NCBI GenBank assembly: GCA_044223515.1
Contig: JBGALV010000001.1
Span: 62,001 to 126,000, forward strand
Length of the DNA stretch: 64,000 nt
Origin: SHVZ01 sp044223515
GTDB taxonomy: Bacteria; Pseudomonadota; Alphaproteobacteria; SHVZ01
Direction of reading: 5' to 3'
Part shown: positions 43,635-52,859 of the stretch, piece after piece
Layout of the letters: each line of letters starts with the position of its first letter
Numbering within the stretch: position 1 is the stretch's first letter
Position numbers and translations under genes: made by a program
Notes under the pieces: generated by a model
The model's input: the letters and a program-made list of their open reading frames with translations, nothing else
Databases searched by the model: none
Told to the model about the DNA's origin: nothing

Positions 43635-44552
43635 TCATTCGCGCCCCTGATGTTCCCAAAAACCTGAAGCCCCAAAAGAAACGGGCCGCCGGAGAACCGG
43701 CCCGTCCGGCGTGGCGACGAGGTTGTCGTTCTCGCCGCGACCCGAGGTCTGGATCGTGCTGGCCGCGATGCCTTCGCGGACCAGGGCGGCCCGGACGGAG
43801 GCGGCGCGGCGCTCGGACAGACGCTGGTTGTAGTCGGTCGGGCCGGAGCGGTCGGCATGGCCGGTCGCCACGATCAGACGGACGTTGCCGCGCTTCGCGT
43901 CGTCGGCAGCCTGCCGGATGATGGCAGCGGCCTCAGGCGTGATGTCCGACCGGTCGAAGTCGAAGAACACCAGGTAGGTGCGCGGAGCCGGTGCCGGCGC
44001 GGCAACCGGGGGCGGCGTGACCACCGTGGTCTGCTGGGTGACCCAGAGCGACGGGTTGAGGCCGCAGAGCTCGACCTCCTCGTAGTCGTCCTCGGCCATC
44101 TGCTCGAGCCAGCACTCGAAGGCGACCTGCTGGCCGGCGGTGGTGATCGGATCCCGCGCGCGATTGGCGGCGATCCACGCGCTCAGGCGAGCGCGATAGT
44201 CGAGGGCGGTGTCGAGGGTGCGCTTCGACTGGAAGCCGACGACCCAGTGGCCGAACATCGGCGGATGGCCGCGGCGGCGGTCCCATTCCATCGGATCGCC
44301 GACCGGGACCGGCTGGCCGGTGCCGGCCATGACCGACTTCTCATAGAAGATGCCGGCCGGGACGTAGTCCCAGTGCCAGGTGCTGTCCTCGAACTGGCCC
44401 AGCTTGCGATAGCCGTCGGCGAGCGCCTGCTGGAACGGGTCCGAGTTGGGACGGAGGTTGTGGGAGTCGGTGCGGGCGGGCTCGGCGATCCACGTGCATC
44501 CCGCGGTCAGCAGGACGGCCGCGAGAGCCGGGATAAGGCGATGGAGTTTCAT
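43635..44552 (-). CDS. OmpA-family lipoprotein (paralogue 2) with deleted C-terminus
   Basis: A 305-residue product with lipobox LTAGC near residue 19 and the same N-terminal region as paralogue 1 (LADGYRKLGQFEDSTWHWD, RGHPPMFGHWVVGFQSK). The OmpA domain runs VFFDFDRSDITPEAAAIIRQ to NDNLVATPDG and then ends in an unrelated tail, PVLRRPVSFGASGFWEHQGRE. In paralogue 1 the same point continues to NRRVEI and a stop. The tail is encoded by half of what was the terminator hairpin, so about 80 bases including the original stop have been lost. Peptidoglycan binding may be impaired. Confidence 0.85.
   Translation of the reverse strand: MKLHRLIPALAAVLLTAGCTWIAEPARTDSHNLRPNSDPFQQALADGYRKLGQFEDSTWHWDYVPAGIFYEKSVMAGTGQPVPVGDPMEWDRRRGHPPMFGHWVVGFQSKRTLDTALDYRARLSAWIAANRARDPITTAGQQVAFECWLEQMAEDDYEEVELCGLNPSLWVTQQTTVVTPPPVAAPAPAPRTYLVFFDFDRSDITPEAAAIIRQAADDAKRGNVRLIVATGHADRSGPTDYNQRLSERRAASVRAALVREGIAASTIQTSGRGENDNLVATPDGPVLRRPVSFGASGFWEHQGRE
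43681..43705 (-). repeat. Remnant of the OmpA terminator hairpin within the coding tail
   Basis: ACGGGCC at 43681-43687 still pairs with GGCCCGT at 43699-43705. The left arm and AGAA loop are identical to the intact hairpin at 42589-42618, but the right arm joins directly to OmpA coding sequence. It marks the deletion junction. Confidence 0.6.
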
Positions 44553-44814
44553 GCAACTGTCCCCATACGTAAGGTTAAGGCGGCAACACGGCCGTCGTGA
44601 TGCGGGCCGAGCGGACCCGCGCGCATCGCTGTCAGTGCCCGTAAATACCCAGGTACCGCCGGATGGTTCCCCGCTCCGGACGCATTTTTTGAGAAAGAGG
44701 GACGTGCACATGATTTGGCGGGCGGTATCGAGGCGGCTGTGACCCGGATGCAACGGCCTTGACCGCCGGGAGCGCTGTCGCCATGGTCGCCGCCTCCCGA
44801 CGGAACGACCTGCC

Positions 44815-45981
44815 TTGAGCGCCCGCAAGACCATCCTCGTCCACCACTTCGTCGGCCAGATGCCGCTCGCCGGCATCGCCTGGCAGGCGACCCAGTACCT
44901 GTCGGCGCTGCGCCGGCTCGGCCACGACGTCTGGTACATCGAGGACAACGGGGTGAACCCGTACTCGCCGAAGGAGAACCAGCTCGTCTGGGACTCGACC
45001 TACAACATCGGCTACGTGCGCTCGATGATGGAGCGCCTCGGGCTCGGCGACCGCTGGGCCTACTGGGACCCGGTCAAGGACGGAGCCTGGGAGGGGATCG
45101 GCCGCGACCGCCTGATGCAGCTCTACGGCGAAGCCGACGCCCTGATCAATCTGTGCGGCTCGACCAAGCTCCGCGAAGAGCACATGAAGTGCCCGGTCCG
45201 GATCCTGATCGACACCGATCCCGGCTACGAGCAGATCAAGATCGCGCAGGACGACGCGTACTCGACCGAGTTCGTCGACGCGCACACGCATCTCTTCACC
45301 TACGGCCAGAACATCGGCGACGCCGATTGCCTGATCCCCGCCGGCACGCGGCCGTGGAAGCCGACGCGCCCGCCGGTCGACCTCGAGCTCTGGCCCTACG
45401 ACGACCGCCCGGCGCCGTCCGCCTATACCTCGGTCGCGACCTGGCAGAACAAGGGCAAGAACGTCCGCTGGCAGGGTCAGTCCTACCAGTGGTCGAAGCA
45501 CACCAACTTCCTCAAGTTCCTCGACCTGCCGAAGCGGAGCGGGCGGGAATTCGAGCTGGCGCTGATCACGCCCGATCCGTCGGTCAACAAGCAGGTCGAG
45601 GAAGCCGGCTGGCGCGTGCTCGACGGTGCCGTGCAGTCCGAGACGATGGACTCCTACGGCGACTTCGTCCGCCGCTCGCGCGGCGAGTTCACGGTGGCGA
45701 AGGACATCTACGTCCGCACCAACTCCGGCTGGTTCTCCGACCGCAGCGTCTGCTACCTCGCCTCGGGCCGGCCGGTGATCATGCAGTCGGCCGGGTTCGA
45801 GAAGACGATCCCGGTCGGCAAGGGCCTCTTCTCCTACACCGACCACGATCAGGCGATCGCCGCGCTCGATGCGATCGACAAGGACTACGAAGGCAACCGC
45901 AAGGCCGCCCGCAAGATCGCCGAGGACCACTTCGAAGGCACGTCCGTGGTCAAGGACATCCTCGACAAGGTCGGCCTCTAA
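44815..45981 (+). CDS. Glycosyltransferase-like protein
   Basis: A 388-residue protein with two Rossmann-like halves as in GT-B glycosyltransferases. The first strand and loop are KTILVHHFVGQMPLAGIAWQ; the C-terminal half has VRTNSGWFSDRSVCYLASG and RPVIMQSAGFEKTIPVGKGL, like the donor-binding region of GT4-type enzymes. The usual EX7E motif is not obvious. No sugar or acceptor can be named. The start is TTG 44815, the only one that keeps the first beta strand; it has no strong ribosome site. The gene stands alone, divergent from the OmpA paralogue. Confidence 0.7.
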   Translation: MSARKTILVHHFVGQMPLAGIAWQATQYLSALRRLGHDVWYIEDNGVNPYSPKENQLVWDSTYNIGYVRSMMERLGLGDRWAYWDPVKDGAWEGIGRDRLMQLYGEADALINLCGSTKLREEHMKCPVRILIDTDPGYEQIKIAQDDAYSTEFVDAHTHLFTYGQNIGDADCLIPAGTRPWKPTRPPVDLELWPYDDRPAPSAYTSVATWQNKGKNVRWQGQSYQWSKHTNFLKFLDLPKRSGREFELALITPDPSVNKQVEEAGWRVLDGAVQSETMDSYGDFVRRSRGEFTVAKDIYVRTNSGWFSDRSVCYLASGRPVIMQSAGFEKTIPVGKGLFSYTDHDQAIAALDAIDKDYEGNRKAARKIAEDHFEGTSVVKDILDKVGL

Positions 45982-45997
45982 CGGCGTTCCATCAACG

Positions 45998-46101
45998 TCC
46001 CTCACGCTTCGACAAGCTCAGCATGAGGGACTAATGCGTTATCTCAGCAGCCTCATCCTGAGCAAAGGCGGCGTCTTCGCCGCCGGCGTCGAAGGGTGAG
46101 G
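45998..46101. repeat. Pair of REP-like palindromic elements
   Basis: Unit A (45998-46030) has arms TCCCTCA and TGAGGGA with an inner GCTT-CGAC-AAGC stem. Unit B (46051-46101) has outer arms CCTCA and TGAGG and an inner GGCGGCG-TCTT-CGCCGCC stem. The CGACAAGCTCAGCATGAGG string resembles a repeat seen between genes in many alphaproteobacteria. It fills the gap between two genes on the same strand and may act on RNA stability or be a mobile REP remnant. Confidence 0.7.
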
Positions 46102-46126
46102 CGTCACTCCGTTCTGGGGATCTCTC

Positions 46127-47593
46127 ATGCGTGTCTTCGCTGCGGCGCTGGCGACCGAAACCAACACCTTCGCGCCGATCCCGACCGACCTCGCCATGTT
46201 CAGGGAGGGCATGTACGCGAAGCCCGGCGAGCATCCGCCGGAGCCGACGCTGTGCACGGCCCCCCTCGCCATCGCCAAGCGCCGCGCGCGCCAGGACGGG
46301 TTCACGTTGATCGAAGGGACCTGCGCCTGGGCCGATCCCGCCGGGCACGTGAATCGCGGCGTCTACGAAGGGCTCCGCGACGAGATCCTGGACCAGCTCA
46401 AGGCGGCGATGCCGGTCGACATCGTGCTGCTCGGCCTGCACGGCGCGATGGTGGCGCATGGCTATGACGACTGCGAGGGCGACCTGATCCAGCGCGCCCG
46501 CGCCATCGTCGGCCCGAAGGCGATCATCGGCGCCGAGCTCGACATGCACTGCCACATCACGCGCGAGATGACGACGGGCGCCAACGTGCTCATCGCCTTC
46601 AAGGAGTTTCCGCATATCGACTTCGCCGAGCGCGCCGAGGAGCTGCTGTCGATCTGCCTGCGCGCCGCCAAGGGCGAGGTGAAGCCGGTGATGTCGGTCT
46701 ATGACTGCCGCTCGATCTCGGGGTTCATGACCAGCCGCGAGCCCGGCCGCAGCTTCGTCGACCGGATCAAGGCGATGGAAGGCCGCGACGGCATCCTCTC
46801 GATCACCATCGCGCATGGATTCAACGCCGGCGACGTCGCCGAGATGGGCACCAAGGTCATCGTCGTGACCGACGGCAGGCCGGAGTCCGGCCGCGCGCTC
46901 GCCAAGCAGCTCGGCGACGAGATCATCGGCTTCCGCGTCTCCGGCGCCACGCCGCACATGAAGACCGACGAGGCGCTCGACCACGCCATCGCGGCCGCGA
47001 AGGGCCCGGTGGTGCTCGCCGACCGCTGGGACAATCCGGGCGGCGGCGTCGCCGGCGACGGCACCTTCCTTCTGCGCGGCCTGATCGAGCGCAAGTTCAC
47101 CGACGCCTGCCTCGGCGCCCTCTGGGACCCGATCGCGGTCCGCTTCTGCATGGCGGCCGGTCCGGGGGCGAAGCTGCAGCTCCGCTTCGGAGGCAAGTGC
47201 ACGCCCGATGGCGGCGAGCCGATCGACGCCGAGGTCGAGGTGCTGAAGTGCGTGGCCGAGGCGACCCAGACCTTCCGGGGATCGGTGGTGCCTATGGGCG
47301 ACGCGGTCGCGATCCGCGTCCACGGCATCGAGGTGGTGCTGAAGACCAGCCGCTCGCAGACCTTCGATCCGTCGCTGTTCACCGTCGTCGGCATCGATCC
47401 GACGAAGAAGAAAGTCGTGATCGTGAAGTCGAGCAACCACTTCTACGACGCCTTCGCCAAGTTCGCGGCCGAGATCATCTACGTCGACTGCGGCGGCCCC
47501 TATCCGGGCGACCCGCGCAAATCGACCTTCACCAAGCTCCGCCGCCCGATCTGGCCGCTGGACGAGGACGCGAAGGCGGAGATGTTTCAGTAG
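46127..47593 (+). CDS. M81-family metallopeptidase (MlrC-like)
   Basis: A 488-residue member of the MlrC family, named for microcystin breakdown but widespread with other substrates. The N-terminus RVFAAALATETNTFAPI, the central ELDMHCHITREM with likely zinc ligands, FKEFPHIDFAERAEE, MKTDEALDHAIAA, VLADRWDNPGGGVAGDGTF and the C-terminal VDCGGPYPGDPRK are all family marks. No other microcystinase gene is nearby, so a peptide or amide substrate of unknown kind is likely. Upstream lie the REP-like repeats, downstream a possible small RNA. Confidence 0.87.
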   Translation: MRVFAAALATETNTFAPIPTDLAMFREGMYAKPGEHPPEPTLCTAPLAIAKRRARQDGFTLIEGTCAWADPAGHVNRGVYEGLRDEILDQLKAAMPVDIVLLGLHGAMVAHGYDDCEGDLIQRARAIVGPKAIIGAELDMHCHITREMTTGANVLIAFKEFPHIDFAERAEELLSICLRAAKGEVKPVMSVYDCRSISGFMTSREPGRSFVDRIKAMEGRDGILSITIAHGFNAGDVAEMGTKVIVVTDGRPESGRALAKQLGDEIIGFRVSGATPHMKTDEALDHAIAAAKGPVVLADRWDNPGGGVAGDGTFLLRGLIERKFTDACLGALWDPIAVRFCMAAGPGAKLQLRFGGKCTPDGGEPIDAEVEVLKCVAEATQTFRGSVVPMGDAVAIRVHGIEVVLKTSRSQTFDPSLFTVVGIDPTKKKVVIVKSSNHFYDAFAKFAAEIIYVDCGGPYPGDPRKSTFTKLRRPIWPLDEDAKAEMFQ

Positions 47594-47619
47594 AGCCGAA
47601 CCTCTGAACGGCGGCGTGA

Positions 47620-47648
47620 TGGACCCTGAATTCTCGACGATGTAGTAT
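47620..47648 (+). promoter_or_regulatory. Possible promoter for the small RNA candidate
   Basis: TGGACC at 47620-47625 (four of six to TTGACA) and TAGTAT at 47643-47648 are separated by 17 bases. Transcription would start about 47655, just before the first hairpin. Confidence 0.35.
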
Positions 47649-47654
47649 TTAAAC

Positions 47655-47765
47655 GGTCAACGGGCGCCGTCCTTGTGGAAGGGACGGCGCCCGCTCTAGG
47701 CAGCTCCGGTGGAAGGGAGCACCAAGGGCGGCGTCTCGTAGGGGAGGCGCCGCCCAATTTGTTTA
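47655..47765 (+). ncRNA. Candidate three-hairpin small RNA
   Basis: Three hairpins stand in a row. H1 (47661-47693) has a perfect 12-base stem CGGGCGCCGTCC/GGACGGCGCCCG with loop TTGTGGAAG. H2 (47703-47720) is GCTCC/GGAGC with loop GGTGGAAG. H3 (47726-47755) is a 12-base stem with one wobble and a GTAGGG loop, followed by AATTTGTTT, like a terminator. H1 and H2 loops share TGGAAG, a GGA motif of the sort bound by CsrA/RsmA. A promoter-like pair lies just upstream. It could instead be a complex terminator for the two convergent genes. Confidence 0.4.
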
Positions 47766-48479
47766 AGTCGCTTGCTCTGACTTAGCCTTCGCCTTCTTGG
47801 TCAAGTACTGGATCAAGGTCCAGATCGCGTTGCGTTCGTTGTCGCCGATCTCGTTGTCCTTCATCAGATCGACGAGCTTGTACTCCATCGCCTTGTCCGA
47901 GATCGGCTCGTTTCGAGCCGGCGGGATCGACTGCTCGACGGTCGACGAGTCGTCGTTGGTCTTCCTCACCTTCCGCTTGCCGCTGCCGCTATTGGGAACG
48001 CGCGGCACAGAACCCGTCAGGATACGGTTCCCCATGGGGACACCGGCGCGCTTCGCCGCGTGCAGGAAGAAGGTGCGACACTTCCGCGAAACATCTTCCT
48101 TCGCGCCGGTCACCTTGAAGGCGTCGGCCAACATCTGCGGCGTGGCCGTCAGGAGGTCGAGCTGGAACACGTAGGGGTAGGTGGCTTTCAGCCGCTCCAA
48201 CAGCAGCGGCTCGAACGCGGGTGTCTCGAAGGCATTGACCAACTTCTTCAAGACTTCGGTGGGCTTGTCGCCATCCATGAGGCCTAACGACCTCAGGGCC
48301 ATCTTCATCTGGCCCTGGATGCCGCCGGAAAGTTTGCTCAGCACCGATCGGTCGATCTGGGGAGGTACCCCGTCGGTCTTCAGCGCCTTGAAGAACGTGA
48401 GCAAGGTAGCGAAGGAAATGTACGGCGGGGTGCGGGCCGAAACTTCACTGCCTTCCCGTTCCATCGTGTCGTCTGCCAT
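47763..48479 (-). CDS. DUF5343 protein, probably horizontally acquired
   Basis: A 238-residue protein of the DUF5343 family: PPYISFATLLTFFKALK, GVPPQIDRSVLSKLSGGIQG, MALRSLGLMDGDKPTEVLKK and TYPYVFQLDLLTATPQMLADAF match its conserved blocks in order, followed by a linker rich in lysine and serine and a short C-terminal helical part. The function is unknown. The ATG at 48479 has AAGGTGG upstream. Codon use is less GC-rich than the neighbours, and the leader is markedly AT-rich. A promoter-like pair and direct repeats lie upstream, so it is probably a regulated single gene. Confidence 0.82.
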   Translation of the reverse strand: MADDTMEREGSEVSARTPPYISFATLLTFFKALKTDGVPPQIDRSVLSKLSGGIQGQMKMALRSLGLMDGDKPTEVLKKLVNAFETPAFEPLLLERLKATYPYVFQLDLLTATPQMLADAFKVTGAKEDVSRKCRTFFLHAAKRAGVPMGNRILTGSVPRVPNSGSGKRKVRKTNDDSSTVEQSIPPARNEPISDKAMEYKLVDLMKDNEIGDNERNAIWTLIQYLTKKAKAKSEQAT

Positions 48480-48546
48480 GAGCCACCTTCCTGCAGCTTG
48501 AGCCGTAAGATTAGGGCGTGTGCCATCGTCTGTCCAGCGGAAATAG

Positions 48547-48576
48547 AATGGCACATGACGTGGACAAATGGCACAT
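48547..48576 (-). repeat. Direct repeats in the leader of the DUF5343 gene
   Basis: AATGGCACAT occurs at 48547-48556 and again at 48567-48576, exactly 20 bases apart, about two helix turns. An inverted copy of its core, TGTGCCAT, is at 48519-48526. The copies lie between the predicted promoter and the start codon and could be an operator. Confidence 0.5.
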
Positions 48577-48599
48577 ATCAACAGGCGCCGAATGCGAGT

Positions 48600-48760
48600 G
48601 CGCGCATGTTTTTAATTATATGATTTTATTGATTGTTATCAGGTTTTTGGAATCTGATATGCGCTGGCGGTCGAGTTGGAATATTTAACAAAAGGCTAAT
48701 GTTGAAAGAAAATTTAGGATGGAACGCGCTAGGATTCGGATGGACAAGTGTCCCTTGAGG
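48600..48760. other. AT-rich segment upstream of the DUF5343 gene
   Basis: This stretch is strongly AT-rich, in contrast to the GC-rich chromosome around it, and has no gene. It lies between the DUF5343 gene and the convergent end of an AhpD-like gene and is the most foreign-looking DNA in the window. No integrase, transposase or flanking direct repeat was seen. Confidence 0.7.
48615..48642 (-). promoter_or_regulatory. Promoter for the DUF5343 gene
   Basis: On the minus strand CTGATA and TATAAT (plus-strand TATCAG at 48637-48642 and ATTATA at 48615-48620) are 16 bases apart. The -10 box is a perfect sigma-70 consensus. The message would have a leader of about 130 bases that contains the repeated AATGGCACAT. 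Confidence 0.55.
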
Positions 48761-48761
48761 G

Positions 48762-49166
48762 CTATGGCATCCGCTTGAACCGCTCATCCACCTCGACCTG
48801 GTACGCCGTCACCAGCGCGTTGGTCTCGTTGGCCATGCCGACGACGCCGATCAGCTCGCCGAGCATCGGCTCGGTCAGTCCCTTGGCGCGGGCGGCGGCG
48901 GTGTGGGAGGCGATGCAGTACTCGCAGCCGTTGGTGATGCTGACCGCGAGGTAGATCATCTCCTTGGTCAGCGGGTCGAGCGCGCCGCCGGGGCCCATCA
49001 CCTGCTTCAAGCTCTCCCAGGTGCGCTTCAAGGTCGGCGGGTGATGCGCCAGCACCTTCCAGAAGTCGTTGATCCAGTCGGTCTTGCGGGTGGCCATGAT
49101 GTCGTCGAAGACGGCCTTGACCTCGGGGCTCGCGTCTTCCGGCTGGATCGGGCGGGCAATCGGCAT
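48762..49166 (-). CDS. AhpD-like carboxymuconolactone decarboxylase-family protein
   Basis: A 134-residue helical protein. C81 and C84 in NGCEYCIASHTAA with H88 form the CxxC-x3-H motif of the peroxidase-type (AhpD) branch, so a thiol-based peroxidase or reductase role is more likely than ring-cleavage chemistry. The whole product is one domain. The gene is divergent from the KDPGal aldolase and convergent toward the DUF5343 leader. Confidence 0.85.
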   Translation of the reverse strand: MPIARPIQPEDASPEVKAVFDDIMATRKTDWINDFWKVLAHHPPTLKRTWESLKQVMGPGGALDPLTKEMIYLAVSITNGCEYCIASHTAAARAKGLTEPMLGELIGVVGMANETNALVTAYQVEVDERFKRMP

Positions 49167-49225
49167 CGGCTGAAGCTCCTGCTAGGGTGGGGCCACTCTA
49201 GACCGGCCTTGAGAGACCCACACCG

Positions 49226-49841
<616 letters not shown>

Positions 49842-49852
<11 letters not shown>

Positions 49853-52739
49853 CCGGCGCGACCACGCGGTTCCGCGGGAAGCGCACGGTGACTTTCGTGC
49901 CGCAGTCGATGCGGCTTGCGATCTCGATCGTGCCGCCATGCATCTCGGCGAGCCGCTTGCAGATCGAGAGGCCGAGGCCGGTGCCTTCCTTGACGCGGCT
50001 GACCAGCGCGTTGGAGCGGTAGCGGAACGGCTCGAAGATGTGGGCCAGCTCCGACTCCGGGATGCCGGTTCCGGTGTCGGCGACGACCAAGGCCAGCCTG
50101 CCGTCGTCTTCCTCGACCGTCTCGAAGGCGACGGTGCCGCCGGACGGCGTGAACTTGACCGCGTTGGTCAGAAGGTTGAGCAGGATCTGGCGGAGGCCGC
50201 GAGCATCGGCCTTGAGCGCCGGCAGGTCATCCGGAATCGCCTCGCGCCAGCGGACGCCGGCCTCTCGCGCGCGCTCGTCGAGAAGGCGGATGCAGTCGCG
50301 CGCCAGGCTCGGCACGTCGAGCACCTCCTCGACCAGCTCGGCCCGTCCGGCCTCGATCTTCGAGAGGTCGAGCACGTCGTTGATGAGCTGCAGCAGGTGG
50401 TTCCCCGACCACCTGATGTCGGAGGCATAGGCCACGTAGCGGCTGCTGCCGAGCGGCCCCAGAAGCTGCTGCTCCATCACCTCGGCAAAGCCCAGGATCG
50501 CGTTCAGCGGCGTCCTGAGCTCGTGGCTCATGTTGGCGAGGAAGGCCGACTTCGCGCGGTTCGAGGACTCGGCGCGGTCGCGCGCGTCCTGGAGCTGGAT
50601 CATCGTCCGCCGCTCCTTGGTCACGTCGCGGACGACGATCACATGGCCGATGCCGGCGACCGGCAGGCCCATCAGCTCGATATGCGTGCCGTCGGCGCGC
50701 TGGCGCTCGACATGGACCGGCTCCCGGGTCGCGATCGCGCGCCGCCACCCCTCGATCACGTCGGCGACGCTGCCGGGATCGATCTCGCCCGAGCGCGCCT
50801 GCTCGGCGATGGCGTCGGCAAGCGTGCCGCCGGTGAAGTCGACCGGCAGCCCGCCGAGCTGCGCGTAGGGCCGGTTCCACGCGAGGAAGCGCCCGGAGAA
50901 GTCGACGACCGCGACGCCTTCGCCGAGGCTGTCGAGGGTGGCGCGCAGCAGGCTCGACTGCGCGGCGAGCTCGGCCCCGCGCTGCTTCAGCTGCGTGATG
51001 TCGGTCATCAGGGTGACGTAGCCGCCGTCCTCGGTCCGGTGGTTGCTGGCGCGGATCCAGGAGTTCTCGATCTTGAGCTCGATCGGGTTGCCGGGCGACT
51101 CGTGCGCGACGATGCGTCCTTCGATCCAGGCTTCCTTGTCGGTCATGCCGGAGGCGCGGTGTGCGCCCGAGTCGGCGAGGCCGCGCACCAGCTCCTCGAA
51201 CGGGATGCCGCGGCGGAGCAGGCGCTGGATGCGCGCGCGCCCGTCGGGGATCGCCGCATCGGCCGAGGCCGACCAGAGATCGGCATATCGGCTGTTCCAG
51301 GCGACCAGCCGGTCGTTGGCGTCGAACATCGCGAAGCCGGCGTTGATCGCCTCGATCGCGTCTTTGAGGCGGGCTTCGGCCTGGCGCTGCTCGGTCACGT
51401 CGATCGCGACCGAGAGGATCGAGATCGTGCCGCCCTCGTCGAGCTTCAGCGGCAGCCGGGTGGTGAGATAGGCGTGGTCGGCGCCGTCATGGTCGGCGAG
51501 GTGGATCTCGTGGAACGGCACCGCCTTGCCGCCGTCGAGCACGCGGCGGTCGATCGCCTCGTCGCGCTGGCCGAACTCCTCGCCGAACACCTGGGTCGCG
51601 CGCCGCCCGAGGATCTGGCCCCCCTGCTCATACGAGGCGGCATCGCGCGAGAGAAACTGCACGCGCGCCTTCAGCGCCTCGTTGACCAGGAGGTAGCGGA
51701 GCTCCTTGTCCTTGACGCTGATCGCCGCCGGCACCGTGTCGATGATCGCCTGGAGGAGGTGGCGCTGCTGGTCGAGCTTCGACTGCGCCTTGGCGGCGAT
51801 GTCCCAGGCCTCGATCTCGGCGGTGATGTCGCGCCCGGTGCCGCGATAGCCCAGGAACGCGCCGTCCTCGTCGAAGAAGGGACGGCCGCTGACCGAGATG
51901 TGCCGGCGCTTGCCGGCGGAGTCGACGCGGGCGAAGGTGAAGTTGCGGAACGGCCGGCGCTGCTGGAGGTCGGCCTCGTGTGCGGCGAGCACGCCTTCCG
52001 AGACCAGCGGCTGCGTCTCGCGCCGCGTCTTGCCGACCTCGTCGGGCCCGCCATGGGCCGCGGCATGGGCCGAGACGTAGCTGAAGCGGAGATCGGTGCC
52101 TTTCTCCCAGAACCAGTCCGAGGTCGACTCCGCGAAGTCGCGGAAGCGCCCTTCGCTCGCGTGGCGATGCTTCACCTCGCGGATCAGCATCTCGTTGAGG
52201 CCGATGATGCCGGCGACGACCAGGAGCGCGAACACGGCGCTGCCGGCGAAGACCGGAAGCCATCCGCGCGTCACCTCGCTGCGCGAGACGGCGACGGCGG
52301 CGACCAGCGGCCAGCCGGCGACCGGCCGGTAGTGGACGACATGGGAGGTTCCGTCGCTGCGCTCGGCCGCGAGCAGGCTCGTCGGCATCTGCACGGACTT
52401 GCCGGCGATCGCACGCGCGATCCAGGCGGCGTCGGTCTGCGGCGGCTGGATCGAGACGATCTCGCCGTCTTCGTTCAGCAGGGCTGCGGCACCCGTGGCG
52501 CCGGCGAGCTCGGCGAGGAGGGGATCGATGCGGGCGAGGTCGAGGCTGCCGCCCGCGTCGAGCACGCGCTGGACGCGCTCCTCGATCACGCAGGCGCCGA
52601 CGGCCGCATGCTCGGCCGCGGTAGCGAGGCGCTGCTGGTAGCCCGCCGCCATCCCCCAGGCATAAAGCCCGAGCACGCAGGCGATGATGGTGAGGCCGGC
52701 GACCCGAAGCCACCGGCGTCGGCTGCGTCTGAACTCCAT
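49842..52739 (-). CDS. Multi-PAS membrane histidine kinase (PleC-like)
   Basis: About 965 residues: TM1 (about 12-32), a periplasmic domain, TM2 (about 170-195, VFAGSAVFALLVVAGIIGL), then four PAS-type modules by repeated landmarks (FRDFAESTSDWFWE, IIDTVPAAISVKD, AIEAINAGFAMFDAND, TLDSLGEGVAVVDF). The kinase core is FLANMSHELRTPLNAILGF with the phospho-histidine, then LGPLGSSRYVAYASDI and SGNHLLQLINDVLDLSKIEAG, which resembles PleC/DivJ-type HisKA. The ATPase has NLLTNAVKFTPSGG, DTGTGI and GTGLGLSICKRL. No receiver is attached and none adjoins. ATG 52739 is a tentative start; a longer frame to 52844 is open. Confidence 0.88.
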
Positions 52740-52859
52740 CCCCTCGCTTACGACCGCGGATTGTTGATCGTTCTCGCCTGCGGTCGCGTTCTCCCCGATA
52801 AACGGAGCGTATAGCAATTCCGGCGGCATCAACAAGCAGGGCAAAAGGCGAAAAGATCA

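Noticed and set aside
47655..47765. 4.5S (SRP) RNA gene
   Set aside because: The string TCCGG...GGAAGG..AGCA resembles the SRP tip, and length is about right, but the segment folds as three separate strong hairpins and the ends do not form the single long helix.
48547..48576. Sigma-54 promoters suggested by TGGCAC
   Set aside because: Neither copy is followed by TTGC at the required spacing, and a perfect sigma-70 -10 box is found instead.
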